64,000 nucleotides of DNA. Origin: Salinigranum marinum (GTDB lineage Archaea > Halobacteriota > Halobacteria > Halobacteriales > Haloferacaceae). A program made the position numbers and the translations under genes. Within the stretch, counting starts at the first letter, position 1. Each line of letters opens with the position of its first letter. Below the pieces are notes generated by a model. It ran no database searches. It had not been told where the DNA came from and worked only from the letters and a program-made list of their open reading frames with translations. The stretch covers positions 2,787,398-2,851,397 of the forward strand of contig NZ_CP100461.1 of the NCBI RefSeq assembly GCF_024228675.1, given 5' to 3'. This document shows, one piece after another, positions 50,003-59,175 of this stretch.

Positions 50003-50659
50003 ATGTCCACACCCGTGCGGATCGGGAGCGACGAGGCGGGCAAAGGGCCGGTGCTCGGGCCGATGGTCGCCGCGGCGGTCCGGGTCGACCCCGACGCGCT
50101 CCCCACCGCTGTCGACGACTCGAAACGGCTCACGCCGGCTCGCCGCGAGGAACTCGCCGCCGGGATCCACGCCGTCGCCAAGGGGGTCGGCGTCGCGGTC
50201 GTTACCACGTCTCGGATCGACGCGCCCGAGACGGATATGAACACGCTGACCGTCGACGCCCACGCGGAGGCGCTCGCGGGCGTCGCGGGTGACGGCGACG
50301 CGGTCTCGGCGGACGCGGGCGACGTCTCGGAGTCACGCTTCGCGCGGCGCGTCGCGGCGGGCGTCGACGACCGGGGGGTCACGGTCGAAGTGCGGGCCGA
50401 ACACGGGGCCGACGCCAGTGATCCGATCGTGGCCGCGGCGAGCATCGTCGCGAAGGTCGAGCGCGACCGACACGTCGAGGCGCTCGCCGACGAGTACGGC
50501 GAGGTCGGGAGCGGCTATCCGAGCGACCCGGCGACGAGAGCGTTCCTCCGCGAGTACGTCCGCGATCACGGGTCGCTACCGGACTGTGCGCGGGCGTCGT
50601 GGAAGACCTGCGACGACGTGCTCAGGGCGGCCGAACAGTCGGCGCTCGACGAGTTCTGA
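50003..50659 (+). CDS. rnhB: Ribonuclease HII
   Basis: 218 residues. Catalytic DEAG motif in RIGSDEAGKGPVLGPMVAAA (D10, E11), DDSKRLTPARREELA, and the third acidic residues in ADASDPIVAAASIVAKVERD, followed by YPSDPATRAFLREYV. Cleaves RNA in RNA/DNA hybrids during replication and repair. Normal length; central loop DVSESRFARR is a haloarchaeal extension. Confidence 0.95.
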   Translation: MSTPVRIGSDEAGKGPVLGPMVAAAVRVDPDALPTAVDDSKRLTPARREELAAGIHAVAKGVGVAVVTTSRIDAPETDMNTLTVDAHAEALAGVAGDGDAVSADAGDVSESRFARRVAAGVDDRGVTVEVRAEHGADASDPIVAAASIVAKVERDRHVEALADEYGEVGSGYPSDPATRAFLREYVRDHGSLPDCARASWKTCDDVLRAAEQSALDEF

Positions 50660-50689
50660 GTCCGTGCGTGGCGAGGTCGACGCGAGCGT

Positions 50690-50923
50690 TCAGCGCATCT
50701 CCGCGAGCGGGACGAACGATCCCTCCGCGGCGGAGACCCACGTGGTGACGAGGTCGTCGTCGCTCAGGCCGACGGGGAAGACGGTACACTCGTCCGTGCC
50801 GTCGACGGCCGTGACGACGGTGGCGACGTAGAGCGGGGCGTCGGCAGCGACGACCGCGCCGGCCGCGGCTGGGGAGTCTGTGGGCGAGGCGTCGCCGTCT
50901 CGGCGGTGTGGCGTTCCAGACAT
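50690..50923 (-). CDS. DUF7511-type small haloarchaeal protein
   Basis: 77 residues. The last 50 residues, LYVATVVTAVDGTDECTVFP then VTTWVSAAEGSFVPLAEMR, match the haloarchaeal DUF7511 pattern. The N-terminus is low-complexity. Function unknown; often a lone short gene. Confidence 0.75.
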   Translation of the reverse strand: MSGTPHRRDGDASPTDSPAAAGAVVAADAPLYVATVVTAVDGTDECTVFPVGLSDDDLVTTWVSAAEGSFVPLAEMR

Positions 50924-51114
50924 GGGTACTGACGGGGTCGGTCGGTGGACGGTACGGGCCGACCGACGCGAACGGGGTCGATAAGTCGATCGGCGCTTCT
51001 CACCGGTCGGGAACCGTCGGCGTCTGGGACGGCGCTCGGTGAGAAGTACCGGCCACGGACGGGAGGTCGCCGTCCGGGTCCGAACGCGGGCGGGCTCGAC
51101 AGGAACAGTGGCCC

Positions 51115-52677
51115 TCAGCGGTCCTCGGTGAGGAGCACCCGGAGGATGTCACCGTACGCCGGCCGGGTGAGGAGCACGCCGACGAGGACGCCGAGGATCG
51201 TGAAGATGGCGAAGCCCTGGAGATCGCCGAGCGAGAGCACGGCGAGCGGCGACATGGCGATTACCGTGGTGGCGGCGGCCGCGCCGATGACCCAGAACGC
51301 CTTCTTGAACCGCGACTGGAAGATCCGCCGCGAGGAGACGTCGCCCTCGGCCATCACCTCGTCGGCGATGATGATGAGGTCGTCGACCCCGGTGCCGATG
51401 ACGGCGATGAAGCCGGCGATGGCCGGGAGGTTGAGCGCGTAGCCGATACCGGCGGCGAAGCCGAGCAGGATGAGCACCTCCGAGAAGGCGGTGACGATCA
51501 TCGGCAGGGCGACCTTGGCCTCGCCGTAGCGGACGAAGACGACGCCGGCGACGGCCAGGACCGCGATGATGCCGGTAATGACCGAGTCGGTCTTGAAGCT
51601 CTCACCCTGGCTGGGCGAGATGAACGACGACGTGCCGCCGTCCTCGCCTTCGAGATCGAGGCGGGCTGGGAGTTCGCCGGCGCGGAGGTTGATCGAGACC
51701 GTCTGTGCCTCCGAGAAGTTACGCGTCGTGAGCTGGAAGCCAGGATCGTCGGCCCAGCTGCCGGAGCTCATACTCTGGGCGAGCCCCGGGGACATGCCGA
51801 AGGAGTTGACCACCTGATCGTCGACGATGACGAGCAGACACGGCTGGGTGCCCGCGGGGTTCTGCTCGTACGTACACGTCGTCCCGCCGGGCTGGGCGAC
51901 GCCCGTCTCGACCACCGCGGCCTGGAAGTCCTCCGCGGCTTGGTCACGGACCGTCACGGGGACGAACGGGCCGCGTTCGGACTCCTGTGCGGTGCCGATG
52001 TTCTGGAAGTCGTCGCCCGTCAGAACCCCTTCGCGAGTCGTTTGCGTGCCGTTCTCGCGGTAGTAGATGTCGACGCGGACCGACCCGCGGGACTCGACGA
52101 GGTCCACCACGTCGGAGCGGTCCTCGTTGGGAACCTCGACGAGGATGAAGTGCCCGCCGGTCGCGGTCGTGACCTGCTGGACCGTCCCGCCGGAGAGGCC
52201 CGCCTCGTTGATCTTGTTCTCGAGGACGCGGACGACCTCCGCACGGGTCGGCTCGGTGACGCCCTCACGAACCGAGCCGTACGAGTAGCCCAGCGAGTCG
52301 AGCGTCGAGCCGAGCTGTTGGGTGGTGACGCCCTCGGCGGTCACCTCGACGGTCGCGGTCGTCTGGGTGGTCGAGCGGACGATGACGTCGCTGGGATCGG
52401 CCGCGTCCAACTCGGCGGCGACCTCGCGGGCGACATCACGGGAGTCGGCGGTGTCGACCTCGACCTCCTCGGCGGTCACGCCGACGAGCGGCGCGCGGAT
52501 CCGCGTCCCACCGGAGAGTTCGAGGCCGTACTGGAGGTTGGTAATCCCTTCGGAGGCGGTGCCGGCCCCGCCCGCGCTCTCGCCCGCGTTGACCGTCGGC
52601 GAGAAGAGCGCGAACGTCGACGCGATGAGGACGACGACGAGCAGGAGGATCCGCCAGTTGTCCCTGATGGTGCCCAT
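51115..52677 (-). CDS. secD: Preprotein translocase subunit SecD
   Basis: 520 residues from ATG 52677. One N-terminal helix (ILLLVVVLIASTFALFSP), the P1 domain beginning LQYGLELSGGTRIRAPLVG, then five C-terminal membrane helices with VTAFSEVLILLGFAAGIGYA and GFIAVIGTGVDDLIIIADEV. Works with SecF on the outer face of SecYEG to complete secretion using the ion gradient. The start overlaps the secF stop (TAATG). Confidence 0.95.
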   Translation of the reverse strand: MGTIRDNWRILLLVVVLIASTFALFSPTVNAGESAGGAGTASEGITNLQYGLELSGGTRIRAPLVGVTAEEVEVDTADSRDVAREVAAELDAADPSDVIVRSTTQTTATVEVTAEGVTTQQLGSTLDSLGYSYGSVREGVTEPTRAEVVRVLENKINEAGLSGGTVQQVTTATGGHFILVEVPNEDRSDVVDLVESRGSVRVDIYYRENGTQTTREGVLTGDDFQNIGTAQESERGPFVPVTVRDQAAEDFQAAVVETGVAQPGGTTCTYEQNPAGTQPCLLVIVDDQVVNSFGMSPGLAQSMSSGSWADDPGFQLTTRNFSEAQTVSINLRAGELPARLDLEGEDGGTSSFISPSQGESFKTDSVITGIIAVLAVAGVVFVRYGEAKVALPMIVTAFSEVLILLGFAAGIGYALNLPAIAGFIAVIGTGVDDLIIIADEVMAEGDVSSRRIFQSRFKKAFWVIGAAAATTVIAMSPLAVLSLGDLQGFAIFTILGVLVGVLLTRPAYGDILRVLLTEDR

Positions 52678-53552
52678 TATCGGGCCACCCCCTCGAACTT
52701 GTACCACCGCAGCAGCGAGAGGTTCAACAGGTAGGTGTTGATGAGGTCGGCGGTGAGGCCGAAGACGAGCACGGTGCCGATCGCCGCCAGGAGGGAGATG
52801 CCGAACAGCGTGGCGACGACGGTCATCACGATCATCGCGGCGATCGACGTCAGGGTCATCGTCACGCCGGTCCGCATGGCGCGGTAGGTCGACTCGTAGA
52901 AGTCACCGGACCGCCGCAGGATGTGGTTGTTCAGGAGGATGTCGGAGTCGACGGAGTACCCGATGATCATCAACAGCGCGGCGACGGTCCCCAGAGAGAG
53001 CTCGATGCCGAGGAGGTTCATCAGCGCGATGGGGATGACGATGTCGGAGAAGGCCGAGATGACGACGGCGATCGAGGGGACGAACGTCCGGAACATGAGG
53101 AAGACGAGCACGCTCATGCCGAGGAAGGCGACCACGACGCCGAGCAACGCCTGTTGCTGGGTCTCACCGCCGAAGGCGGCGGAGACGGCGTCGATCGAAC
53201 GGATCTGAAAGCCCGCCGCCTCGGCCTGTTGCTCGATCTCGGACGTCGTCGCGGCACCCGACTGGAACGTGACGATGTACGTCCCGTCGGAGGGGACCGA
53301 ACGGATCGACTCCGGCTCCGCCGAGAAGGCCGCCTGGATCTCTTCCCGAGCCTGCCCGTCGGGGGAATCGAGCGCGATACGTAGCTCCGTGCCGCCGGTG
53401 AAGTCCAACCCAGGATTCACCGGTGAGCCAGTCACGACGGTCCATCCCGCGATGACGAGGAGGGAGACGGCGAGCAACGCGAGCGGCACCGCCGCGAGCT
53501 GGCGATTCGTGTACCGGGTGTAATCGACTTCCGGTACGTCGAACTCGACCAT
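52677..53552 (-). CDS. secF: Preprotein translocase subunit SecF
   Basis: 291 residues from ATG 53552 (TATA-like GCTTATTCGG complement 26 nt upstream). First helix VPLALLAVSLLVIAGWTVVT, GLDFTGGTELRIALDS, then the conserved helices FVPSIAVVISAFSDIVIPIA and MIIGYSVDSDILLNNHILRR, the SecF signature. The 67-codon upstream extension is rejected. Operon order secF-secD is usual in haloarchaea. Confidence 0.95.
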   Translation of the reverse strand: MVEFDVPEVDYTRYTNRQLAAVPLALLAVSLLVIAGWTVVTGSPVNPGLDFTGGTELRIALDSPDGQAREEIQAAFSAEPESIRSVPSDGTYIVTFQSGAATTSEIEQQAEAAGFQIRSIDAVSAAFGGETQQQALLGVVVAFLGMSVLVFLMFRTFVPSIAVVISAFSDIVIPIALMNLLGIELSLGTVAALLMIIGYSVDSDILLNNHILRRSGDFYESTYRAMRTGVTMTLTSIAAMIVMTVVATLFGISLLAAIGTVLVFGLTADLINTYLLNLSLLRWYKFEGVAR

Positions 53553-54049
53553 GTTCTCCGGTGTTCCGGCCCGCCGAATAAGCCTTCTTATGTACGATTC
53601 GAGAGCCGTTCGTCGCGGTACGCACGTCGCATGTTCCGTGTGAACTGTCGGCCCCGGGTGTTCACGTTCCAGGTCGTGAGGCGGGCCGGTCAGCGTCCGT
53701 CCTGCGGCGATGTCTCCCGGTTCGGTCGCGGCCGTGCCATGGGCGGGCGTCATCCGTTGTACCTCCTCGACGCGCGCCCGGACGGGGCGACGGTCGTCGA
53801 CATCGACGGTATCGGCCGCCCGGTCCGCGACCGACCGCGAACGGGAAGAGTGCCCCGCCGACCGCTCGCGCTTAGCCGCGCGTTAACCCCGGCAACGCCG
53901 ACGCGAACCGTGAGACTGGTTGTGCCTGCTGGTGGGCGAGCGGGTGGTTATCCGCGGTATAACAATGCCCCGGCCAGCGGTAGTAGCGCCAACTCAGCCT
54001 CCCGTCGCCCTCGCCGTGCGACGAGCCGGGACTCAGTGACACAGCCATC
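53553..54049. other. Divergent promoter region between secF and the flippase
   Basis: About 500 bases. Carries the secF promoter near 53578 and a TATA-like CGGTATAACAATG around 53953-53965 that would start flippase mRNA with a ~70-nt leader. No gene is credible. Confidence 0.5.
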
Positions 54050-55549
54050 ATGCACCGCCTTTCCTCACTCGTCAAACGGCTCGTCCCAAGCGGCGGGACG
54101 GGCCAGCGCGCCGCCAAGAGCGCCGTCTGGCTCTTCGGCCAGAACATGGTCGACCGGCTCCTTCCCCTGATCCTTCTCGTCGTCCTCGCGCGGCTCGTCG
54201 GCCCGCTCGAACTCGGCCTCGTCGGGATCGCGCTCGTCTCGATGAGCGCCCTCCGGAGCCTCACGGAGGTGGGACTGAACGAGGCGCTCATCCAGCGCGT
54301 CGAGGAGAACGTCGACCGCTACCTCGACACCGTCCTCGCCCTGGAGGTCGCCCGCGGCCTCCTCGTCTTCACCGTCCTCTTCCTCGCGGCCCCGTTCATC
54401 GGTCGCCTGTTCGACGCACCCGCCACCGTGTCGCTCATCCAGGTGATCTCGGTGTCGGCGGTCCTCCGCGGGCTCAAGAACCCCGCGGTCGTCTACTTCC
54501 AGAAGAACCTCGAGTATCACAAACTGTTCGTCTACAACACCGGCGGGACGCTCGCGTTCTTCTTTACCGGGCTCGTCCTCGCGCTGATCGACCCCTCGGC
54601 GTGGGCGTGGATCGGCGCGTTCCTCGCGGCCGACGTCGTCCGCCTCGTCGCCTCGTATCTCATCCACGACCACCGCCCGGGGATCGGTTTCGACCGGCAG
54701 GCGGCGGCCGACCTCATCCACTTCGGCAAGTGGATCACGGGGTCGTCGATCCTCTACTTCCTCTACAACGAGGGCGACGACGTCTTCGTCGGCTGGCTGC
54801 TCTCGCCCGTGGCGCTCGCGTACTACCAGTACGCCTATCGGATGTCGAACGCGCCCGCGGCCGAGTTGAGCCAGGTGATCGCCGGCGTGATGTTCCCCGC
54901 GTTCTCGAAGTTCCAGACCGACCTGCCGCGACTCCGCGAGAGCTACCTCAACACGGTCCGGCTCGTGTCGTTCGTCGCGGTGCCGATGGGGATCGGCTTC
55001 GCCGTGGTGGCACCGGCGTTCGTCGACGCGGCGTTCGGGAGCGAGTGGCTCCCGATGGTGCCCGCGATGCAGCTCCTCGCGGGCTACGGTGTCTACCGCG
55101 CGGTCGGCAAGACGATGGGTGCGCTCTGGAAGAGCGTCGGCCGCCCCGACTACATCACGAAGACCTCGCTCCTCAAGGTGCTCGTCATCGCGGCGTTCAT
55201 CTATCCGGCGACCGTCCGCTGGGGCATCACGGGGACCGCCGTGTTGGTCCTCGGGGTGAACCTGTTGGTGAGCATGCCCATCAACCTCTACATCACCGCG
55301 AAGCTGCTCGAGACGACGAGTCTGCGGATCCTCTCGGAGACGGCGTATCCGCTGGTCGCCGCGGGCGTGATGGCCGCCGCCACCTGGTACGTCGGGAGCG
55401 TGGTCGCCCTCCCGGCGTGGCTCGAACTGGTCGTCATGACGGTGACCGGCGCGGTCGTCTACGCGGCCACCGTCCTCGCGCTGGATCTCGGCACCGGCTG
55501 GGGGATGCGCGGGGACATCCAGCAGGTCGTCGCCAGCATCGTCCGCTGA
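54050..55549 (+). CDS. Polysaccharide/lipid-linked oligosaccharide flippase (MOP superfamily)
   Basis: 499 residues with about 14 membrane helices. Family cues: AAKSAVWLFGQNMVDRLLPL, LVGPLELGLVGIALVSMSAL, RGLKNPAVVYFQKNLEYHKL, and FDRQAAADLIHFGKWITGSS in the middle. Wzx-like proteins move lipid-linked glycans across the membrane for S-layer glycosylation or exopolysaccharide. No glycosyltransferase is adjacent. Confidence 0.88.
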   Translation: MHRLSSLVKRLVPSGGTGQRAAKSAVWLFGQNMVDRLLPLILLVVLARLVGPLELGLVGIALVSMSALRSLTEVGLNEALIQRVEENVDRYLDTVLALEVARGLLVFTVLFLAAPFIGRLFDAPATVSLIQVISVSAVLRGLKNPAVVYFQKNLEYHKLFVYNTGGTLAFFFTGLVLALIDPSAWAWIGAFLAADVVRLVASYLIHDHRPGIGFDRQAAADLIHFGKWITGSSILYFLYNEGDDVFVGWLLSPVALAYYQYAYRMSNAPAAELSQVIAGVMFPAFSKFQTDLPRLRESYLNTVRLVSFVAVPMGIGFAVVAPAFVDAAFGSEWLPMVPAMQLLAGYGVYRAVGKTMGALWKSVGRPDYITKTSLLKVLVIAAFIYPATVRWGITGTAVLVLGVNLLVSMPINLYITAKLLETTSLRILSETAYPLVAAGVMAAATWYVGSVVALPAWLELVVMTVTGAVVYAATVLALDLGTGWGMRGDIQQVVASIVR

Positions 55550-55646
55550 TCGGTCGGACCGATCGGGCCGTCGACGCGCCTCTCTTCCCCGCTACGCTCC
55601 GTGTCCACCCAGTACGCTCTTTTGCCGCGGTGTCTTACTTCTCGGT

Positions 55647-55973
55647 ATGACACGAACGGCGACGCGGGTGGTCCTCTCGTATCCGGCGGAACTCTCGAAG
55701 TGGGGTCGCGATCAGGTCGAGAGCGATCGGTACCGGGGGTACCTCCGGAAGGTCGTCGACGACCTCACCGTCGGGCGGGAGTTCGAGGAGTTCGCGGACG
55801 TCGGCTGTTGTGGCGACTCGCTCGACGTCTGCTTCCGCATCGAATCGACCGACGGCGACGAGATGGGTCCAGACACCGAGATCGACTTCACCACCCGCGA
55901 GGCGGAGCACGCGGGTGGCTGGCGCGTCCAGAGCGCCGCCGGTCCGAACGCCGAGAGCGGCCAGCGGCGCTGA
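55647..55973 (+). CDS. Small conserved haloarchaeal protein with Cys pair, unknown function
   Basis: 108 residues. Begins MTRTATRVVLSYPAELSKWG and contains VGCCGDSLDVCFRIES (Cys-Cys then Cys), which could bind metal. I recall similar haloarchaeal proteins but cannot name the family with confidence. Own promoter likely. Confidence 0.65.
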   Translation: MTRTATRVVLSYPAELSKWGRDQVESDRYRGYLRKVVDDLTVGREFEEFADVGCCGDSLDVCFRIESTDGDEMGPDTEIDFTTREAEHAGGWRVQSAAGPNAESGQRR

Positions 55974-56258
55974 CTGCTCCGGGAACGGCGGTACAGTGAG
56001 AAACAGTGTCAGCCGGTGGGAACCCGAGCCGAAAGGGTGTGGTTTCCACTGGAGAACGTCGGCCGGCACGCGGACGGGCGACCGTGGCTCGAACCCTCAG
56101 CCGGAGATACGTGCGAGAAGCCCTGCTGAATTCGATGTTCTCGCTTCGACGGGCCCGGTACGGAGAGGTGGCCCACGCTGTGCTGCAGACGGGGCATAGA
56201 TCGGCTCTGCGAACAGAGTCGACTTCCGGTCGAAGGATCGTGAACACGGCCGACGGAC

Positions 56259-57413
56259 TCACTCCTCCATTTCGTCTCCGAGCAGTTGCTGTTCGAATGC
56301 TTCCGCGTCCACCTCGCCGAGCGCAGACGCGGTGAGCAGTCGACCACCGAGGTTCGTGGGGCTGATGACCACGTCAGCACCTGCGCGCTTCATCTTGGCG
56401 ACGTTTTCGCGGTGCGTCGCGGCGGCGACGATTCGGACGTCGGGGTTGAGCTGTCTCGCGGTCAGAATCGCGAGCGCGCCGGGCCCGTCGTACTGACTCG
56501 CGACGATGACCGCCTGTGCCGTTCCGATTCGAGCAGTTCGGAGGACGTCGTCGTCCGTCGGGTCGGCAGGGTAGACCGTTACGCCACCCGCCGTGGACTG
56601 ATCGTCCACCGTCTCGTCGTCGGTGACGACGAGGACCGACGGTTCGTCGTGGAAACCTTCGAGTATCGATTCCGTCAGTTCGCCGTAGCCGAGAACCAGG
56701 ACGTGGTCCTCGAGCGTCTGGAATTGTGATTCGATCATGCGTCCCTGTGACCGTCGAAAGAGGTTCTCGAGAGACGGTTGCAACAGCGCGCCGAGCGCCC
56801 CCGCGAAGCTTCCCGCACCGACGAAGATGGCCGAAACCGCGAAGTATCGCGCGAACGATGTCGTCGGGGTGATATCGCCGTAGCCGACGGTGGCGGAGGT
56901 CACTACGGCGAAATAGAACGCGTCACCGAGTGAGTCGATCCCGCCGAACTGCGCTCGTAGCGAGTACGAGCCGACGGTGATGTACAGCTGTGATGCGAGG
57001 AGGATTCCACCGGCGATGCGCTGTGCTGCGGTGAGTTCGAACGGGCGGTGGAACCGGCGTCGGTTTCTGACGACGAGCAGAAGGGAGAGAAGCGAGAGGA
57101 CGGTGAGCGGCAGTGAGAGCACTCGCGCCTGGAAGAACCCCTGGATAGTCGTTCCCAGGAGGAACACGACCGTCGCGAGCCACCCGAGCCTGAAACCGCG
57201 TCGCATCGCGACGGTGCTCACTGCGAGTGCGAGACCCGAGAGCGCCCCGGTGTAGTTCAGGACGGTCCGATCGGACTGTGAGAGAAGCACCCCGATGGGC
57301 CCGATGCCGCCGAAGTCGACGCTGGCGTTGAGGAGCCCCACGGCGATCGAGAGGCCCGCGACGACGTAGGTGAGACGAACGGTCCGGTCGACGCCGACGT
57401 CTGTCCAACCCAT
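56259..57413 (-). CDS. Two-pore-domain-type K+ channel with RCK (TrkA-N) domain
   Basis: 384 residues. Several N-terminal helices, pore loop SATVGYGDITPTTSFARYFA with the selectivity filter TVGYGD, then a Rossmann RCK domain beginning DHVLVLGYGELTESILEGFH and ending in RIVAAATHRENVAKMKRAGA. Potassium channel gated by a bound ligand. TATA-like CTTTTTATCTG (57433-57443 complement) 25 nt before ATG 57413. Confidence 0.93.
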   Translation of the reverse strand: MGWTDVGVDRTVRLTYVVAGLSIAVGLLNASVDFGGIGPIGVLLSQSDRTVLNYTGALSGLALAVSTVAMRRGFRLGWLATVVFLLGTTIQGFFQARVLSLPLTVLSLLSLLLVVRNRRRFHRPFELTAAQRIAGGILLASQLYITVGSYSLRAQFGGIDSLGDAFYFAVVTSATVGYGDITPTTSFARYFAVSAIFVGAGSFAGALGALLQPSLENLFRRSQGRMIESQFQTLEDHVLVLGYGELTESILEGFHDEPSVLVVTDDETVDDQSTAGGVTVYPADPTDDDVLRTARIGTAQAVIVASQYDGPGALAILTARQLNPDVRIVAAATHRENVAKMKRAGADVVISPTNLGGRLLTASALGEVDAEAFEQQLLGDEMEE

Positions 57414-57657
57414 CCGCTCGTGTAAACGTGTCGATCAGATAAAAAGCTCAGAGGGGTCCCGAGACGTTCGGAACAGCGGGCGGTTTGGACCGTCGTGCTG
57501 GACAGGGGGGTAGATCCGTCGCAGTAGGCTCGTGTAATGCGGCTGTTGCTGCGTATCGTGTCTCCCGACATAGCACGCGATTCGGATCGGCCGCTGAGCA
57601 TTTCGACGGGGCTGTAGATACATACTCCTGGTAGTGGTCCGTACCTCGACGGAGCGG

Positions 57658-57683
57658 AAAGGCCACCGCTTCGTCTGGAGGTG
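57658..57683 (+). repeat. Hairpin repeat unit 1
   Basis: AAAGGCCACCGCTTCGTCTG continues to GAGGTG; identical to unit 2 over 26 nt. Preceded 6-16 nt upstream by CGACGGAGCGG. Confidence 0.75.
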
Positions 57684-57778
57684 GCGCCGGGATCGGCGGC
57701 GGTGCCCGCACGGACGCGTCGAGGACCGAAGATCCGCTCCAGTGTGGGTGTGTATTCCACACGACTGCTCCGGAGCAC

Positions 57779-57804
57779 AAAGGCCACCGCTTCGTCTGGA
57801 GGTG
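57779..57804 (+). repeat. Hairpin repeat unit 2
   Basis: Same 26 nt as unit 1, 121 nt downstream. Preceded by CTCCGGAGCAC. Confidence 0.75.
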
Positions 57805-57901
57805 ACCGTCGCGTCGGTCGTCGTCAGCGCGTCGGGCGCGTGACTGCGTCGTCACGAGGTATCTATATAGACGACGGACTCACCGGAGCACGATAGAGAG
57901 G

Positions 57902-57927
57902 AAAGGCCACCGTTTCCGGTGGAGGTG
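57902..57927 (+). repeat. Hairpin repeat unit 3
   Basis: AAAGGCCACCG-TTTC-CGGTGGAGGTG, 123 nt after unit 2. On the minus strand this is CCACCG-GAAA-CGGTGG with a GNRA-type tetraloop, followed by CCTTTCC. It sits 21 nt beyond the Tm-1-like stop, where a terminator could act. Confidence 0.75.
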
Positions 57928-57948
57928 CCGTCGTGTTCTCTCCCCATC

Positions 57949-59175
57949 CTACGACTCCGGTGCGCGACCGGCCGCACGCATGTACTCGTGGAGTTTCCGG
58001 GCGATCGCCTCGGCGAACGCCTCGTCGTTGACGTCGGTCTCGAACTCCATGAGTTCGACGCCGTCGTCGATCCCCTCGCGGAGGGCGTCGAACAGCGCGG
58101 CGTCGGCCGCGGGATCGTGAAACTCCTCGCCCTCGACGGCGAGCATCGAGACGCCGCCGAGCGGGAGCGCGAGCGCTGTCGGCCCGGTGGCGGCGGTGAG
58201 CTTCTCGGCGATGATCCGGCCGAGTTCGGCACACTCCTCGGGAGTGGTCCGCATCAGCGTCACCTGCGGGTTGTGGACGTGGAGTGTTCGATCCTGGAAC
58301 TCGTCGGGCACCTCCTCGCGCGGCCCGAAGTTCACCATGTCGAGCGCCCCCGTCGACACCACCTGCGGGATGCCGGTCTCCGCGGCCGCGTCGAGGCGGG
58401 TTGGGCCCGCCGAGAGGACGCCGCCGACGAGTTCGTCCGCCCACTCGGTCGTGGTGACGTCGAGGACGCCGTCGATGACGCCTTCTCGTACGAGGTTCTC
58501 CATCGCCGTGCCGCCCGTCCCGGTGGCGTGGAAGACGATCGTCTCGTACCCCCGCTCTTCGAGCCACGCGCGGGCGTGTTTGACACACGGCGTCGTGACG
58601 CCGAACATCGTGATGCCGATCGTCGGGCGGTCGTCGACCTCGACGTCGGGCTCGTTCGACACCATCCCGACCATCGCGAGCGCCGCGTTCGAGATGACCG
58701 TTCTCGACAGTTGGTTCAGCCCCTCGATGTCGGCCACGGAGTACAGCATCATCACGTCGCGCGCCTCGACGTACGGGCGGACGTCGCCCGAGGCCATCGT
58801 CGACACCATGAGTTTGGGGACGCCGTACGGGAGCGCACGCATCGCCTGCGTCGCGATGGAGGTGTTGCCCGATCCGCCGAGGCCCAAGAGCCCGTCGAGG
58901 ACCCCCTCCTCGTGGAGGTCCCGACAGACCGCGGCCGCCCCCTCGCCCATGGCCTCCATCGCCGCGCCGCGGTCGCCCGCCTCGCGGAGGTCGTCGAGGG
59001 ACTCCCCGGCGGCCGACGCGACCGCGTTGGCGGCCGTGTCCGGTTCGAAGCCCGGGTCGCCGACGACGCCGGCGTCGACGACGTGCACGTCGATCCCCTG
59101 CGCCTCGATCACGTCGCGGGCGAAGCCGATCTCCTCGGCTTTCGTGTCGAGCGTTCCGACGACGACGACCGCCAT
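57949..59175 (-). CDS. UPF0261 (Tm-1-like, N-terminal type) protein
   Basis: 408 residues from ATG 59175. Begins MAVVVVGTLDTKAEEIGFAR and holds LLGLGGSGNTSIATQAMRAL, ITMFGVTTPCVKHARAWLEE and LALPLGGVSMLAVEGEEFHD: clear UPF0261 landmarks. In tomato Tm-1 this domain precedes a TIM-barrel PEP-hydrolase-like domain; here the second domain is the separate upstream gene, with a TGATG stop/start overlap. Biochemical role in prokaryotes unknown. Confidence 0.9.
   Translation of the reverse strand: MAVVVVGTLDTKAEEIGFARDVIEAQGIDVHVVDAGVVGDPGFEPDTAANAVASAAGESLDDLREAGDRGAAMEAMGEGAAAVCRDLHEEGVLDGLLGLGGSGNTSIATQAMRALPYGVPKLMVSTMASGDVRPYVEARDVMMLYSVADIEGLNQLSRTVISNAALAMVGMVSNEPDVEVDDRPTIGITMFGVTTPCVKHARAWLEERGYETIVFHATGTGGTAMENLVREGVIDGVLDVTTTEWADELVGGVLSAGPTRLDAAAETGIPQVVSTGALDMVNFGPREEVPDEFQDRTLHVHNPQVTLMRTTPEECAELGRIIAEKLTAATGPTALALPLGGVSMLAVEGEEFHDPAADAALFDALREGIDDGVELMEFETDVNDEAFAEAIARKLHEYMRAAGRAPES

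Larger units (their letters stand above)
57414..57948. other. Intergenic region containing a triplicated hairpin unit
   Basis: 535 bases between the potassium channel promoter and the Tm-1-like gene. It contains three copies of a hairpin unit at 57658, 57779 and 57902, each with nearby AT-rich sequence (GATACATACT, GTGTATTCC, GTATCTATATAG). No protein gene. Confidence 0.6.

Noticed and set aside
57658..57927. CRISPR array
   Set aside because: Three copies, period about 122 bp and 95-nt partly related spacers do not fit a CRISPR; no cas genes are nearby.
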